The notes: generated by a model from the sequence alone, not told the origin. Shown: positions 1 to 8,318, counted from the first letter of the stretch. The stretch is DNA of 64,000 bases from CAVQZA01 sp963724805 (GCA_963724805.1 CAVRWA010000012.1:248001-312000); one strand, 5' to 3'. Made by a program: numbers and translations.

Positions 1-28
1 CACCTCGAGTCCAGGCAGGCGGGCCAGC

Positions 29-1351
29 TCAGTCGTTCCGCTTCTTGTCGACATGCCCCTCTTTGTTGACCTGTCGGGATCGGGCGATCGCGAGCGCTCC
101 TGCAGGGACATCATCCGTGATGACGGACCCCGCCGCAATCCAAGCGTCGTCTCCGATCTCGACCGGTGCCACGAACGCATTGTCGACACCGGTCCTGACG
201 TTGCTCCCGATCTTCGTCTTGCCCTTCGGCGTGCCTGGCACGTGCGCGAAGTTCACGGTGATGTTTCCGGCGGCGATGTTCGTATCGTCGCCGACGTCCG
301 CGTCGCCGAGGTAGGAGAGGTGCGGCACCTTCGTGCGCTTGCCGATCCGCGCCTTCTTCAGCTCGACGAACGTGCCCGCCTTCGAGCCCTCCTCGAGCAC
401 CGTGCCAGGGCGGAGGTAACAGAACGGGCCGACGAGCGCGCCGGGGCCGATCGCCGCGTCGACGGCGACCACGTGCGGCCCGACCTCGGCCCCGGCGGCG
501 ACCCTCGTGGCGCCGCGGAGCACGGTGAACGGGTGCACGACCGAATCCGCCTCGAGCTCGACGGTCGGCTCGATCCACGTCGAGAAGGGGTCCGTGATTC
601 CGACGCCCGCGAGCATGTGCGATTCGTTGATGCGGTCGCGCAGGGCGGCGGCGGCCTCGGCCAGCTCGACGCGGGTGTTGACGCCTTCGGTCTCGGCCGG
701 ATCGGGCGCCTCGTAGACCGCGACGTGCTCGCCGTCGTCCACGAGGTGGCGGACGGCGTCGGTGAGGTAGAGCTCGCCCTGCGCGTTGTGCGCCTCGAGC
801 CGCTCGAGCGCGGGCCAGAGCAGCCCGGCGCGGAAGACGTAGATCGAGGAGTTCACCTCGCCGACCGCGAGCTCCTCGGCCGTCGCATCGACCGCCTCGA
901 CGATCGCGCGGAGGCGCCCGTCGCCGTCTCGAACGATGCGCCCGTAGCTGCGCACGTCGGCCGGGGAGAACGAGAGCACCGTTGCGGCCGCGTCCGCGGC
1001 GCGGTGAGCTGCGAGTAGCCCTTCCAGCAGCTCCGTCGTAAGGAGCGGCGTGTCGCCCGAGAGCACGAGCACGTCGCCGCCGTGGCCTTCGAGCGGCCCC
1101 CTGGCCGAGGCGACCGCATCGCCGGTGCCGAGCGGGCGCTCCTGCACGGCGACAGCGAGCCCCTCGAAGGCGTCGGCGGTCTCCGGCGAGGTGATCACGA
1201 CGAGTGGGTCGGGCCCGAGCGGCCGCGCGGCCTCGATCACCCAGTCGACCATGCGGCGCCCGAGCAGCGGATGCAGGTGTTTCGGCGTCGCCGACTTCAT
1301 CCGGGTGCCGAGGCCGCCGGCCATAACCACTGCTGCGAGGTCAGGGGTCAA
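29..1351 (-). CDS. glmU: Bifunctional UDP-GlcNAc pyrophosphorylase / glucosamine-1-phosphate N-acetyltransferase
   Basis: GlmU makes UDP-N-acetylglucosamine in two steps: acetylation of glucosamine-1-phosphate, then uridylyl transfer. The product feeds peptidoglycan synthesis in the cytoplasm. The 440-aa protein opens with the nucleotidyltransferase signature (VVMAGGLGTRMKS, about residues 8-20), has the GEVNSSIY region mid-protein, and its C-terminal half is a left-handed beta-helix of hexapeptide repeats containing the acetyltransferase active-site region (GPFCYLRPGTVL, then GTFVELKKARIG and NITVNF). The length is normal for the family. The gene starts 12 nt downstream of the tRNA-Gln 3' end on the same strand, so the two may be co-transcribed. 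Confidence 0.97.
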   Translation of the reverse strand: MTPDLAAVVMAGGLGTRMKSATPKHLHPLLGRRMVDWVIEAARPLGPDPLVVITSPETADAFEGLAVAVQERPLGTGDAVASARGPLEGHGGDVLVLSGDTPLLTTELLEGLLAAHRAADAAATVLSFSPADVRSYGRIVRDGDGRLRAIVEAVDATAEELAVGEVNSSIYVFRAGLLWPALERLEAHNAQGELYLTDAVRHLVDDGEHVAVYEAPDPAETEGVNTRVELAEAAAALRDRINESHMLAGVGITDPFSTWIEPTVELEADSVVHPFTVLRGATRVAAGAEVGPHVVAVDAAIGPGALVGPFCYLRPGTVLEEGSKAGTFVELKKARIGKRTKVPHLSYLGDADVGDDTNIAAGNITVNFAHVPGTPKGKTKIGSNVRTGVDNAFVAPVEIGDDAWIAAGSVITDDVPAGALAIARSRQVNKEGHVDKKRND

Positions 1352-1362
1352 GAGACGCGAGA

Positions 1363-1436
1363 TGGCTGGGGCGCCAGGATTCGAACCTGGGATCGCGGGA
1401 CCAAAACCCGCTGCCTTACCACTTGGCTACGCCCCA
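1363..1436 (-). tRNA. tRNA-Gln (anticodon TTG) with encoded CCA
   Basis: On the minus strand the sequence folds into a complete cloverleaf: a 7-bp acceptor stem (TGGGGCG/CGCCCCA), a D-arm, an anticodon stem GCGGG/CCCGC around loop TTTTGGT (anticodon TTG), a 4-nt variable region, and the T-arm CCAGG-TTCGAAT-CCTGG. The discriminator is G and the CCA tail is encoded (1363-1365). The first T of the acceptor and the G discriminator are typical of bacterial tRNA-Gln. Its 5' half is duplicated about 100 bp upstream. Confidence 0.95.
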
Positions 1437-1473
1437 AAGCATGTGTCGTGGATTGCATCAGAAGGAGGGGGCT

Positions 1474-1500
1474 CGTGGGGGAACCATGGGTTCCCCCACG
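1474..1500. terminator. Perfect 12-bp hairpin between tRNA-Gln and its partial copy
   Basis: CGTGGGGGAACC and GGTTCCCCCACG form a 12-bp stem with a 3-nt loop. No T-run follows on either strand. On the minus strand it lies just after the truncated tRNA copy and before the intact tRNA, so it could terminate or process the upstream transcript. Confidence 0.5.
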
Positions 1501-1503
1501 GTG

Positions 1504-1547
1504 AAAACCCGCTGCCTTACCACTTGGCTACGCCCCAAAGCATGTGT
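1504..1547 (-). repeat. Duplicated 5' half of tRNA-Gln (44-bp direct repeat of 1403-1446)
   Basis: These 44 bases are identical to 1403-1446. They cover 10 nt of 5' flank plus the acceptor 5' strand, the D-arm and the anticodon stem up to the TTTT of the anticodon loop. The 3' half is missing, so this is a tRNA fragment and not a functional gene. It may be an attachment-site relic or a slipped tandem duplication with a 101-bp offset. Confidence 0.9.
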
Positions 1548-1591
1548 GGGTTGCCCACCGGGCCGGTGAGTCTATCGGCCGGGCTCTCCAC

Positions 1592-1957
1592 TCAGCGACG
1601 TTCGGCGAAAAGGGCGATCAGCGCCAGTATCGCGAGCAGGGCGACGGCGACGAGCGCGAGGGTGCCGACCACGATCAGCAGGATCGGCACGAGAGCGACG
1701 AGCGCCTGCGACGCGGCGATGATCCAGCTCGACTGCCTGATCGTGTCCGAGCCGGACTTGCGACCGACCTCGAAGTAGAAGAGGACAGCCAGCGCGGCCA
1801 CGATCACGGCGGCCCACCACGGGATCACGTGGACGACGACGAGGATCCCCTCGACGACCGCGATCCAGATCGCGATGCGCACCCGGTGGCTTCGCAGCCA
1901 GCGGCCGTGCTGGGTGGTGTCGTGCTCGATCACGGGGAGCGGCGGATAGTCGCTCAT
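1592..1957 (-). CDS. Small membrane protein of unknown function
   Basis: I do not recognise a family for this 121-aa protein. After a short polar N-terminus (about 25 residues, with HGRWLRSHR) come two close hydrophobic segments (IAIWIAVVEGILVVVHVIPWW and a following VIVAALAVLFYF), a polar loop (EVGRKSGSDTIRQ), and two more hydrophobic stretches ending in AERR. It is therefore probably a four-helix inner-membrane protein with both ends in the cytoplasm. A TACGGT box ends 7 nt before the ATG, which suggests a leaderless transcript and supports this start. It lies downstream of ispE on the same strand. Confidence 0.75.
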   Translation of the reverse strand: MSDYPPLPVIEHDTTQHGRWLRSHRVRIAIWIAVVEGILVVVHVIPWWAAVIVAALAVLFYFEVGRKSGSDTIRQSSWIIAASQALVALVPILLIVVGTLALVAVALLAILALIALFAERR

Positions 1958-2781
1958 GGACTCAACCGTACCAAGCGGGAACGGTCAGCCAGGTGCGCCC
2001 GCGGCCTCTGCAGGGCGCGGCGTGCGGCGGCGGCTGTCTCGCGGTGGAGGAAGAGGCCGTAGACGACGGGCCCGGCGCCGGTGACGTCGGCGCGGAACGC
2101 ACCGAGCTCCTCGACCTCGGCCGCTAGCGGCGAGGCGGCGAGGTCGTTGCGTGGAAGAGCAGCGAGATCGCGCGCGCGCCGTGCTCCGGCAAGCGCGGAG
2201 ACGAGCGCCTCGCGGCGCGCGGCGAAGCCCTCCTCTCCGCCGCGGGCGTCGAACGCGTCGTAGACCGCACCGGTCGAGGGCTTCTCCGCACCGTCCGGCA
2301 TGAGCAGGACGACCCAGTAGTCCTGCGGGAGCTCGAGCGGCGCGAGCTCGCTCCCGTCGCCCGTGCCGAGCTGTGGGCCCTGCGCGAGGAAGAACGGGAC
2401 GTCCGCTCCCAGCCCGGCGGCAAGGGCGTGCAGGCGCTCGGGCGGGAGCGGTTCTGCGAGCGTCGCGTTCGCGAGCCGCAGCGCCGTCGCGGCGTCGGAG
2501 CTGCCGCCGCCGAGCCCGGCGGCGACCGGGAGCTTCTTGTCGATCGTCGCCTCCCAGCCCGGCTCGACGCCCGCCTCGGCCGCGAGACGCCTCAGCGCGT
2601 CGCCGACGAGGGTGTCCCCGGCGAAGCCGCGCACGGAGAGGCGGGCGGCGGGCTCGACGCGGACACGGTCGCAGAGCGCGAGCCGCTGCAGCACGGTCGC
2701 CACCTCGTGCTTCCCGTCGGGCCGGGCCGCGCCGACCACGAGCGCGAGGTTGAGCTTCGCCGTGGCGGTGGCCCGGTTCAC
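1954..2781 (-). CDS. ispE: 4-diphosphocytidyl-2-C-methyl-D-erythritol kinase
   Basis: IspE phosphorylates the 2-hydroxyl of CDP-methylerythritol with ATP, the fourth step of the non-mevalonate isoprenoid pathway. The 275-aa protein has the GHMP-kinase signature: an N-terminal AKLNLAL, the ATP-binding glycine loop PVAAGLGGGSSDAA (about residues 85-98), and a C-terminal motif around VTGAGPVVYGLF. The GTG start is chosen because it overlaps the stop of rsmA by 4 nt (GTGA), matching the other junctions of this block. Its stop codon overlaps the start codon of the next small membrane gene. Confidence 0.93.
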   Translation of the reverse strand: MNRATATAKLNLALVVGAARPDGKHEVATVLQRLALCDRVRVEPAARLSVRGFAGDTLVGDALRRLAAEAGVEPGWEATIDKKLPVAAGLGGGSSDAATALRLANATLAEPLPPERLHALAAGLGADVPFFLAQGPQLGTGDGSELAPLELPQDYWVVLLMPDGAEKPSTGAVYDAFDARGGEEGFAARREALVSALAGARRARDLAALPRNDLAASPLAAEVEELGAFRADVTGAGPVVYGLFLHRETAAAARRALQRPRAHLADRSRLVRLSP

Positions 2782-3548
2782 CGGAGCGCGTCCGCGAGCG
2801 CGACGAACTCCGCCGGGTCGAGCTCCTCGGCGCGTGCCGAAGGCGCGCGGCCGAGCGACGCAAGTGCCTCCTCGCCGTGCGCCCGGGTAGCGAGGCCTGC
2901 GAGCTGGAGCGAGTTCGGGAGCGTCTTGCGCCGGTGTGCAAACGCGGCCTCGACGACGCGCTTCACCTCCCGGTACCGGTCGGGAAGGCCGACGCGGCGG
3001 AACGCGACGAGCGCGGAGTCGACGTTGGGGCGTGGCCGGAAGACCTCGCGAGAGACCGGGTGGAATCCGGTTCGCTCGGCCGCGAGCTGGACGAGCACCG
3101 AGACTGCGCCGTAGGCCTTGGTCGAGGGCGAGGCGAACAGACGGTCGGCGACCTCCCGCTGCACCATCACGCACCAGAGCTCGACCGTCGGCAGCCCGTC
3201 GAGGCTCTCGACGATCACGGGCGTGGCGACGTTGTACGGGAGGTTCGAGACGAGCTTTCGCGGGGCGAGAGCGCCGAGGTCGAGCGCGAGCGCGTCGCCG
3301 AAGTGGAGGTCGACGTTGGTTCTCGGTGCCAGCCGCTCGCGCAGCGGCGCCTCGAGCGAACGGTCGAGCTCGACCGCGTCGACGTGCGCGACGCGGTCGG
3401 CGAGGTAGGCGGTGAGAACGCCGAGGCCGGGGCCGATCTCGAGGATGCGGTCCCCGGGGGCGAGCTCGGCGAGGCGGCCGATCACGCCGAGGATGTTCTC
3501 GTCGACGAGGAAGTGCTGGCCGAGCTTCTTCTTCGGCCGCACGGTCAC
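2778..3548 (-). CDS. rsmA: 16S rRNA (adenine1518/1519-N6)-dimethyltransferase
   Basis: RsmA (KsgA) dimethylates two adjacent adenines in the 3'-terminal helix of 16S rRNA during small-subunit maturation. The 256-aa protein shows the family order: KKKLGQHFLVDENI near the N-terminus, the SAM-binding motif ILEIGPGLGVLT (about residues 38-49), the catalytic NLPYNVATP (about 107-115), and the C-terminal FRPRPNVDSALV. The GTG start overlaps the tatD stop by 4 nt. Grouping with metG, tatD and ispE is common in Gram-positive genomes. Confidence 0.96.
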   Translation of the reverse strand: MTVRPKKKLGQHFLVDENILGVIGRLAELAPGDRILEIGPGLGVLTAYLADRVAHVDAVELDRSLEAPLRERLAPRTNVDLHFGDALALDLGALAPRKLVSNLPYNVATPVIVESLDGLPTVELWCVMVQREVADRLFASPSTKAYGAVSVLVQLAAERTGFHPVSREVFRPRPNVDSALVAFRRVGLPDRYREVKRVVEAAFAHRRKTLPNSLQLAGLATRAHGEEALASLGRAPSARAEELDPAEFVALADALR

Positions 3549-4291
3549 GACAGCTGGAAGACGGCGTCTGCGTTCGCGTCGATGCGCCGCTCGAGCTCGC
3601 CCTGATCCTCGCCGCGCGCCTCGGCGAGCGCCGCGAGCGTGTGGACGACGTCGGCGGGCTCGCTCGGCCGGCCGCGGCGCGGCTGGGGCGCCAGGTACGG
3701 GCAGTCGGTCTCGGCGAGGATGCGGTCGGGCGGGATCTGCGCCGCCGCCTCGCGCAGGTCCGGCGCCTTCGGGTAGGTGACGTTGCCCGCGAAGGAGACG
3801 TACCAGCGGCGTTCGAGCGCGAGCGGGAGCAGCGCCGGCGACGAGAAGCAGTGGAGGACGACCTCGCCCGGAAAGCCGGCGAGGACGGCCGCGGTCTCGG
3901 CGTCGGCGGCGCGCGTATGGATCACGGCCGGCTTGCCGTGCGCCTCGGCGAGCCCGAGCAGCCGCTCGAAGAGACGGAGCTGGGCGTCGTGCGGGGCGTA
4001 GTCGCGATAGTGGTCGAGCCCGGTTTCGCCGACCGCGACCGCCTTCGGGTGGGCGAGCAGCGCCTCGAGCTCTTCGACGTGCGCGGCCTCGTCTCCCCCG
4101 GCCTCGTGCGGGTGGATCCCGAGCGCCGCATAGACGCCCTCGTGGGTCTCGGCGAGAGCGAGCGCGTTGCGGCAGCCCTCGAGCGTCGTGCCGACGGTGA
4201 CGAAGCGGGTGACCCCCGTCTCCCGCGCGCGCTCGACCAGCGCCTCGGGCGGGTCGGCGCACGCGTCGAGGTGCGCGTGCGTGTCGATCAC
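3545..4291 (-). CDS. tatD: TatD-family metal-dependent deoxyribonuclease
   Basis: TatD/YcfH enzymes are amidohydrolase-fold hydrolases that remove nucleotides from the 3' end of DNA and help in DNA quality control. The 248-aa protein starts with the metal site VIDTHAHLD, followed by GIHPHE, the metal-ligand glutamate in AVGETGLDHYRD, PAVIHTRAAD, HCFSS, and the terminal AETDCPYLAP. The length is normal (about 250). The GTG start overlaps the metG stop by 4 nt, and its own stop overlaps the rsmA start. Confidence 0.93.
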   Translation of the reverse strand: MIDTHAHLDACADPPEALVERARETGVTRFVTVGTTLEGCRNALALAETHEGVYAALGIHPHEAGGDEAAHVEELEALLAHPKAVAVGETGLDHYRDYAPHDAQLRLFERLLGLAEAHGKPAVIHTRAADAETAAVLAGFPGEVVLHCFSSPALLPLALERRWYVSFAGNVTYPKAPDLREAAAQIPPDRILAETDCPYLAPQPRRGRPSEPADVVHTLAALAEARGEDQGELERRIDANADAVFQLS

Positions 4292-6093
4292 TCGCGTGCT
4301 GCGGCTTCCATGCGGGCGAGCTCGTCGGCGACCACCTGGTCGGGATCGAGCTTCTTGAAGAGAGGCCGCGGCTCGCGAAGGGCCTGCCCGGGCGCAAGGG
4401 CGCTCGGCTCCCAACGGCCGACCCAGCCCGAGTAGTCGCCGGTGAGGACGACGTGCCGCTGGCCTCCCTGCTCCTCGATCTCGCGGAACTCGAGCGGCCC
4501 CGCGAGGTAGCCGTCGTAGCCGAGCAGCTCGTGCAGCGCCTGCGAGCTGAACGGCAGGAACGGCGTCAGCAGCACCTTGAGGCTGTCCACGGCGCGGAGC
4601 GCGACGTAGAGCACGGTCGCGGCACGGTCGCGGTCGGTCTTGATCAGCGCCCACGGCTCCTGCTCGCTCGTGTACTGGTTCGCGAGCGCCGCGAGCCGCA
4701 TCGCCTCGGTCAGCGCGGCCTTGAAGCGTGCCTCCTCGATCAGGCCTCCGACCGTCCCGAAGCCGCCGTCGACCGCGGCGAGGAGCGCCTCGTCCTCGGC
4801 GGTGAGCGCACCGGGCTCGGGGACGGCGCCGAACGTGCGGTGTGCGCTCGTGAGCGTGCGGTTGACGAGATTGCCCCAGGTCGCGACGAGCTCGTCGTTG
4901 TTGCGGCGCACGAACTCGGCCCAGGTGAAGTCGGTGTCCTGCGTCTCCGGGCCGGCGATCGAGAGGAAGTAGCGGAGCGCGTCGGCGTCGTAGCGGCCGA
5001 GGAAGTCCCGCACGAGGATCGCGATGCCGCGACTCGAGGCGAACTTCTTTCCCTCCTGGGTGAGGAACTCGCTCGAGACGATGTTGTACGGCAGCTCGAG
5101 CTTGCCGCGTCCCGCGCCCACCTCGCCTCCCTCGCCGTAGCCCAGGAGGATGCTTGGCCAGATGACCGTGTGGAAGACGATGTTGTCCTTCCCCATGAAG
5201 TAGTAGTGCCGGGAGTCCGGGTCCTGCCACCAGGAGCGCCAGGCCTCGGGGTCGCCCGTGTTCGTGGCCCACTCGACGGCCGCGGAGAGGTAGCCGATCA
5301 CCGCGTCGAACCAGACGTAGATCCGCTTGTCGGGCAGATCCTCGTAGCCCGGCACCGGGATCGGGACGCCCCAGTCGAGGTCGCGCGTGATCGCCCGCGG
5401 CTTCAGCTCCTTGACGAAGTTGAGCGAGAACCGCCTTACGTTCGGGCGCCAGTGCTCCTGCCTCTCGATCCAGGCGGTCAACTCGTCCTTGAACGCCGGG
5501 AGGTCGAGGAACAGGTGCTTCGTCTCGCGGAACTCCGGTGCTGCCCCGTCGATGCGCGAGCGCGGATCGATCAGGTCGACCGGGTCGAGCTGGCGACCGC
5601 AGTTGTCGCACTGGTCACCGCGCGCGCCGTAGTAGCCGCAGTGCGGGCACGTCCCCTCGATGTACCGATCCGGGAGCGTGTGGCCGGTGGTGGCCGAGAA
5701 CGCGCCGAGGGTGGTCTCCTCGATGACGAAGCCCTTCTCGTACAACGTCCGGAACATGTCCTGCACGACCCGGTAATGGTTCTGCGTCGTCGTCCGCGTG
5801 AACAGGTCGTACGAGAGGCCGAGGTTCCGCAGGTCGTCGCGGATGACCGCGTTGAATCGGTCCGCGGTCTCACGAGGCGATTCGCCCGCGTCGTCCGCCG
5901 CCACCATCACCGGCGTGCCGTGCTCGTCGGTGCCGCTGACCATCAGGACGTCGTTGCCCTTCAGACGGTGATAGCGGGCGAACGTGTCCGACGGCACCCC
6001 GAACCCCGCCACGTGGCCGATGTGGCGTGGCCCGCTCGCGTACGGCCAGGCGACCGCGACCAGGATCTTCTTCGACTCCGTCGATCCGCTCAT
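4288..6093 (-). CDS. metG: Methionyl-tRNA synthetase
   Basis: Charges tRNA-Met with methionine. The 601-aa class I synthetase has the HIGH motif as HIGH (in SGPRHIGHVAGF, residues about 19-30), a zinc knuckle CPHC...CDNC near residues 145-165, and KKFASSRG in place of the classical KMSKS loop (about residue 350). A hydrophobic anticodon-binding helical domain follows. No C-terminal tRNA-binding EMAP domain is present. The ATG is preceded by a TATCAT box 8 nt upstream, so it may have its own leaderless promoter as well as coupling to the upstream gene. Confidence 0.97.
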   Translation of the reverse strand: MSGSTESKKILVAVAWPYASGPRHIGHVAGFGVPSDTFARYHRLKGNDVLMVSGTDEHGTPVMVAADDAGESPRETADRFNAVIRDDLRNLGLSYDLFTRTTTQNHYRVVQDMFRTLYEKGFVIEETTLGAFSATTGHTLPDRYIEGTCPHCGYYGARGDQCDNCGRQLDPVDLIDPRSRIDGAAPEFRETKHLFLDLPAFKDELTAWIERQEHWRPNVRRFSLNFVKELKPRAITRDLDWGVPIPVPGYEDLPDKRIYVWFDAVIGYLSAAVEWATNTGDPEAWRSWWQDPDSRHYYFMGKDNIVFHTVIWPSILLGYGEGGEVGAGRGKLELPYNIVSSEFLTQEGKKFASSRGIAILVRDFLGRYDADALRYFLSIAGPETQDTDFTWAEFVRRNNDELVATWGNLVNRTLTSAHRTFGAVPEPGALTAEDEALLAAVDGGFGTVGGLIEEARFKAALTEAMRLAALANQYTSEQEPWALIKTDRDRAATVLYVALRAVDSLKVLLTPFLPFSSQALHELLGYDGYLAGPLEFREIEEQGGQRHVVLTGDYSGWVGRWEPSALAPGQALREPRPLFKKLDPDQVVADELARMEAAARE

Positions 6094-7439
6094 GCATCCG
6101 GATGATACGAGGGCGGCCCCCGGCACCCGCCGCGACGAGGAGGGCGAGACCCACGGCGGCGAGGAGCCCGACCGCCGCCGCGAGAGTTGCCCACGGCGCC
6201 TTCCGGTGGCGGGCGACGGCGGCACGGAGTGGCGCGTGGGCCGCGACGGGCCGAACCTCGATCCTCCGCCCGAACGTGGGAGCATGACGAGCCGGCTGGG
6301 CCACGACGGTCGGCGGCCGAACCGCCGGCGCCGAGCTTGGACGGCGCGGCCAGGCGAGGACGTACGGCGGAGGGCGACTTCGGCGGCCCACCGGAGCCGG
6401 GACTCGCAGCGCGCGCCGACACCGGTCGCATCGCCTTCTCGAGCCTGCCTGGAGCCACCGTAGTTCCCGTGACGATGAGAGGCGGCGCGCCGACCTCCGG
6501 CGCCGGTAGAGTCGCGGCGCCCGGCTCGGGCTGTGGCGCCGGCCCGGCGGTCGGCTCTGTCGGCTCCGGCGCGGGAACGGCCACCGGATCCACCGACACG
6601 ATCAGCAGTGGGTCCGGCTCGGTCGGCGGCGGGGCGACGGGAGCGGGAGCAGCGAGCGGCGCTGCCGGAGCCGGCGCAGCAGGCGTGGCAGCGGGCTGCG
6701 GCTCGGCCGCGGGCTCGGCCGCCGGCGCGGGCGCCGGGCCGACAGCCACCGAAGGCGCGGCGTCCGCTGTAGGTGCCGCGTCGGGCACCGAAGGGTCGGC
6801 AGCAGGCGGGCCGACCGGCGGCTGGGCGGCGTCGGGCGCGGGCTCGGTGACGGTCGGGACAGCGGCGACGGCAGGCCCCGCGTCCGGTGCGGGCGAAGGA
6901 TCGCCGCCGGCGGCAGGGGTAGGCTCCGGCGCTGGAACCGGCGTGGCGGTCGGCACAGGCTCGGGGGCCGGCGCGGCATCCGGCGGCGCGGTGGCGGGAG
7001 CGGTCCTGACGGGCAGGAACCCGAGCGGGTCGACGTAGCCCTGCGGATCGGAGGCGAGCCGGACACCGAGGTAGACCGAGCCGCCGCTTCCCGCAGCTCC
7101 TACCGCCTGACCCTCGGCTACCGCGGCGCCACGAGCGACGGCGAGCGAGCCGAGGTGGAGCAGCGTCACCGCATAGCCGTCCGGCGTCAGGATCGTCAGC
7201 GTCGGGCCGCCGCCGGGAACGCTGCCGGCGAATGAGACGCTTCCCGCCGCAGGCGCGACGATCGTCTCGCCGGACGCCACAGCGATGTCGATGCCCCGGT
7301 GCTGGCCTCCGGCGTACGGATGCGCCGGGTCGAAGACGAAGGGGCTCAGCACCTCCCCTCCTGCGGGCCAGCTCCAGGCCCGCGCCCCGGGAACGGCGAG
7401 AAGCAGGAACGACGCTGCGAGCAGGGCGATGCGGCGCAC
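6090..7439 (-). CDS. Secreted M23/LytM-like protein with long Pro/Ala-rich region; probable frameshift near 3' end
   Basis: The GTG start after a GGAGG lies downstream of a clear promoter and gives a signal peptide (RRIALLAASFLLLAVPGARA). A LytM/M23 peptidase-like domain follows (GGQHRGIDIAVASGETIVAP, about residues 45-64), keeping the H-x3-D zinc pair. The usual second HxH is replaced by SVYLGVRL, so catalysis is doubtful and a binding or activator role is likelier. Next come about 200 residues rich in Pro, Ala and Glu. After about 6390 the reading frame becomes Arg/Gly-rich, while another frame keeps GC-rich third positions and encodes a transmembrane helix, which points to a frameshift. 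Confidence 0.7.
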   Translation of the reverse strand: MRRIALLAASFLLLAVPGARAWSWPAGGEVLSPFVFDPAHPYAGGQHRGIDIAVASGETIVAPAAGSVSFAGSVPGGGPTLTILTPDGYAVTLLHLGSLAVARGAAVAEGQAVGAAGSGGSVYLGVRLASDPQGYVDPLGFLPVRTAPATAPPDAAPAPEPVPTATPVPAPEPTPAAGGDPSPAPDAGPAVAAVPTVTEPAPDAAQPPVGPPAADPSVPDAAPTADAAPSVAVGPAPAPAAEPAAEPQPAATPAAPAPAAPLAAPAPVAPPPTEPDPLLIVSVDPVAVPAPEPTEPTAGPAPQPEPGAATLPAPEVGAPPLIVTGTTVAPGRLEKAMRPVSARAASPGSGGPPKSPSAVRPRLAAPSKLGAGGSAADRRGPAGSSCSHVRAEDRGSARRGPRATPCRRRPPPEGAVGNSRGGGRAPRRRGSRPPRRGGCRGPPSYHPDA

Positions 7440-7456
7440 GGCGGGCCTCCATGTTG

Positions 7457-7466
7457 TCAAATTTGA
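7457..7466. promoter_or_regulatory. Palindrome TCAAATTTGA in the 5' leader of the M23-like gene
   Basis: A 10-bp perfect palindrome lies between the -10 box and the ribosome-binding site of the M23-like gene. It is AT-rich in a GC-rich neighbourhood. TTGACAACA occurs both here and at the -35, so a regulator could bind both positions. Confidence 0.4.
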
Positions 7467-7479
7467 AAACGAATTGGGC

Positions 7480-7508
7480 ACAGTAGCAGCCGAACTCGGT
7501 GTTGTCAA
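7480..7508 (-). promoter_or_regulatory. Promoter of the M23-like gene (TTGACA-17-TACTGT)
   Basis: On the minus strand a perfect -35 TTGACA (7503-7508) is followed after exactly 17 nt by a -10 TACTGT (7480-7485). It excludes translation starts upstream of about 7475 and supports the GTG at 7439. It lies directly after the rsmI stop codon. Confidence 0.75.
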
Positions 7509-7514
7509 CTCTGA

Positions 7515-8318
7515 CTACAGGGAGTCGCGATACAGGCGGTTGCGCGACTGTCCGGTGAGCCGCGCGACGAGATCGGCTGCCTGACGCCGGGGTAGGCCCG
7601 CTCCGACGAGCTCCGAGACGGCGGCCACCGCCCCCGCCTCGTCGGAAACGGCCGCCGCGCCTCCGCCGATCACGAGCGTGATCTCGCCCTTGGGCGCCTC
7701 GGAGAACCGGGCGGCGACCTCGGCGGCGCTGCCGCGGAGGACCTCCTCGAAACGCTTCGTCAGCTCGCGGCACACTGCGACAGGCCGGTCGGGCAGTGCC
7801 CGGGCGAGGCTCTGAAGGCTGCGCGGGAGCCGTTTCGGCGACTCGAATGCGACCGCGGGGTGCGTCCACGCGGCGAGCTCGGTCCAGAGCTCGGCGAGCG
7901 CCTTCTCGGCGCGCGGCAGGTACCCGAGGAACTGGTAGCGCTCGCCGACGAGCCCGCTCGCCACGAGCGCCGTTTCGACCGCAGAGGCGCCGGGGAGCAC
8001 GGTCACCGCGACACCGGCGTCCAGCGCCGCCGCGACGATTCGCGCGCCCGGGTCGTTGATCCCCGGCAATCCAGCATCGCTCACGAGTGCGATTCGCTCG
8101 CCGGCGAGGAGCTGCGGCAGCAGCTCGGCGGTCCGGGCCGCCTCGTTGTGCTCGTGATAGCTCAACAGCCGGGCCTCGATCCCGTGGCGCTCGAGCAAGC
8201 CGCGCGTGTGACGCGTGTCCTCGCAGAGGACGACGTCGGCCGCGCGCAACTCCTCGAGCACCCGTAACGTGACGTCGTCGAGGTTGCCGATCGGTGTGGC
8301 GCAGACGGCGAGGGGCAC
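7515..8318 (-). CDS. rsmI: 16S rRNA (cytidine1402-2'-O)-methyltransferase
   Basis: RsmI 2'-O-methylates C1402 in the decoding centre of 16S rRNA using SAM. The 267-aa protein has the family hallmarks: PLAVCATPIGNLDDVTLR at the N-terminus, CEDTRHTRGLL (about residues 34-44), SYHEHN, ALVSDAGLPGINDPG (about 80-94), LPGASAVETALVASG (about 110-124), and the C-terminal helical DUF region ending near residue 267. The start codon overlaps the ROK-kinase stop (TAGTG), so the two are translationally coupled. Confidence 0.95.
   Translation of the reverse strand: MPLAVCATPIGNLDDVTLRVLEELRAADVVLCEDTRHTRGLLERHGIEARLLSYHEHNEAARTAELLPQLLAGERIALVSDAGLPGINDPGARIVAAALDAGVAVTVLPGASAVETALVASGLVGERYQFLGYLPRAEKALAELWTELAAWTHPAVAFESPKRLPRSLQSLARALPDRPVAVCRELTKRFEEVLRGSAAEVAARFSEAPKGEITLVIGGGAAAVSDEAGAVAAVSELVGAGLPRRQAADLVARLTGQSRNRLYRDSL

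Noticed and set aside
53..1018. Long plus-strand ORF opposite glmU
   Set aside because: Arg/Asp-rich mirror of a certain gene; a common artefact in GC-rich DNA.
4453..6105. Plus-strand 550-codon ORF opposite metG
   Set aside because: Low-complexity Arg/Glu/Val/Leu antisense shadow with no recognisable domain.
6421..7038. Repeat-rich Gly/Ala/Ser plus-strand ORF that looks like a PE-PGRS-type protein
   Set aside because: It is the antisense of the Pro/Ala-rich linker of the M23-like gene, so the resemblance is compositional.
4288..7869. Single 1193-codon frame joining the M23 region to metG
   Set aside because: Only the metG part has protein-like sequence; the rest is an out-of-frame shadow of the M23-like gene.
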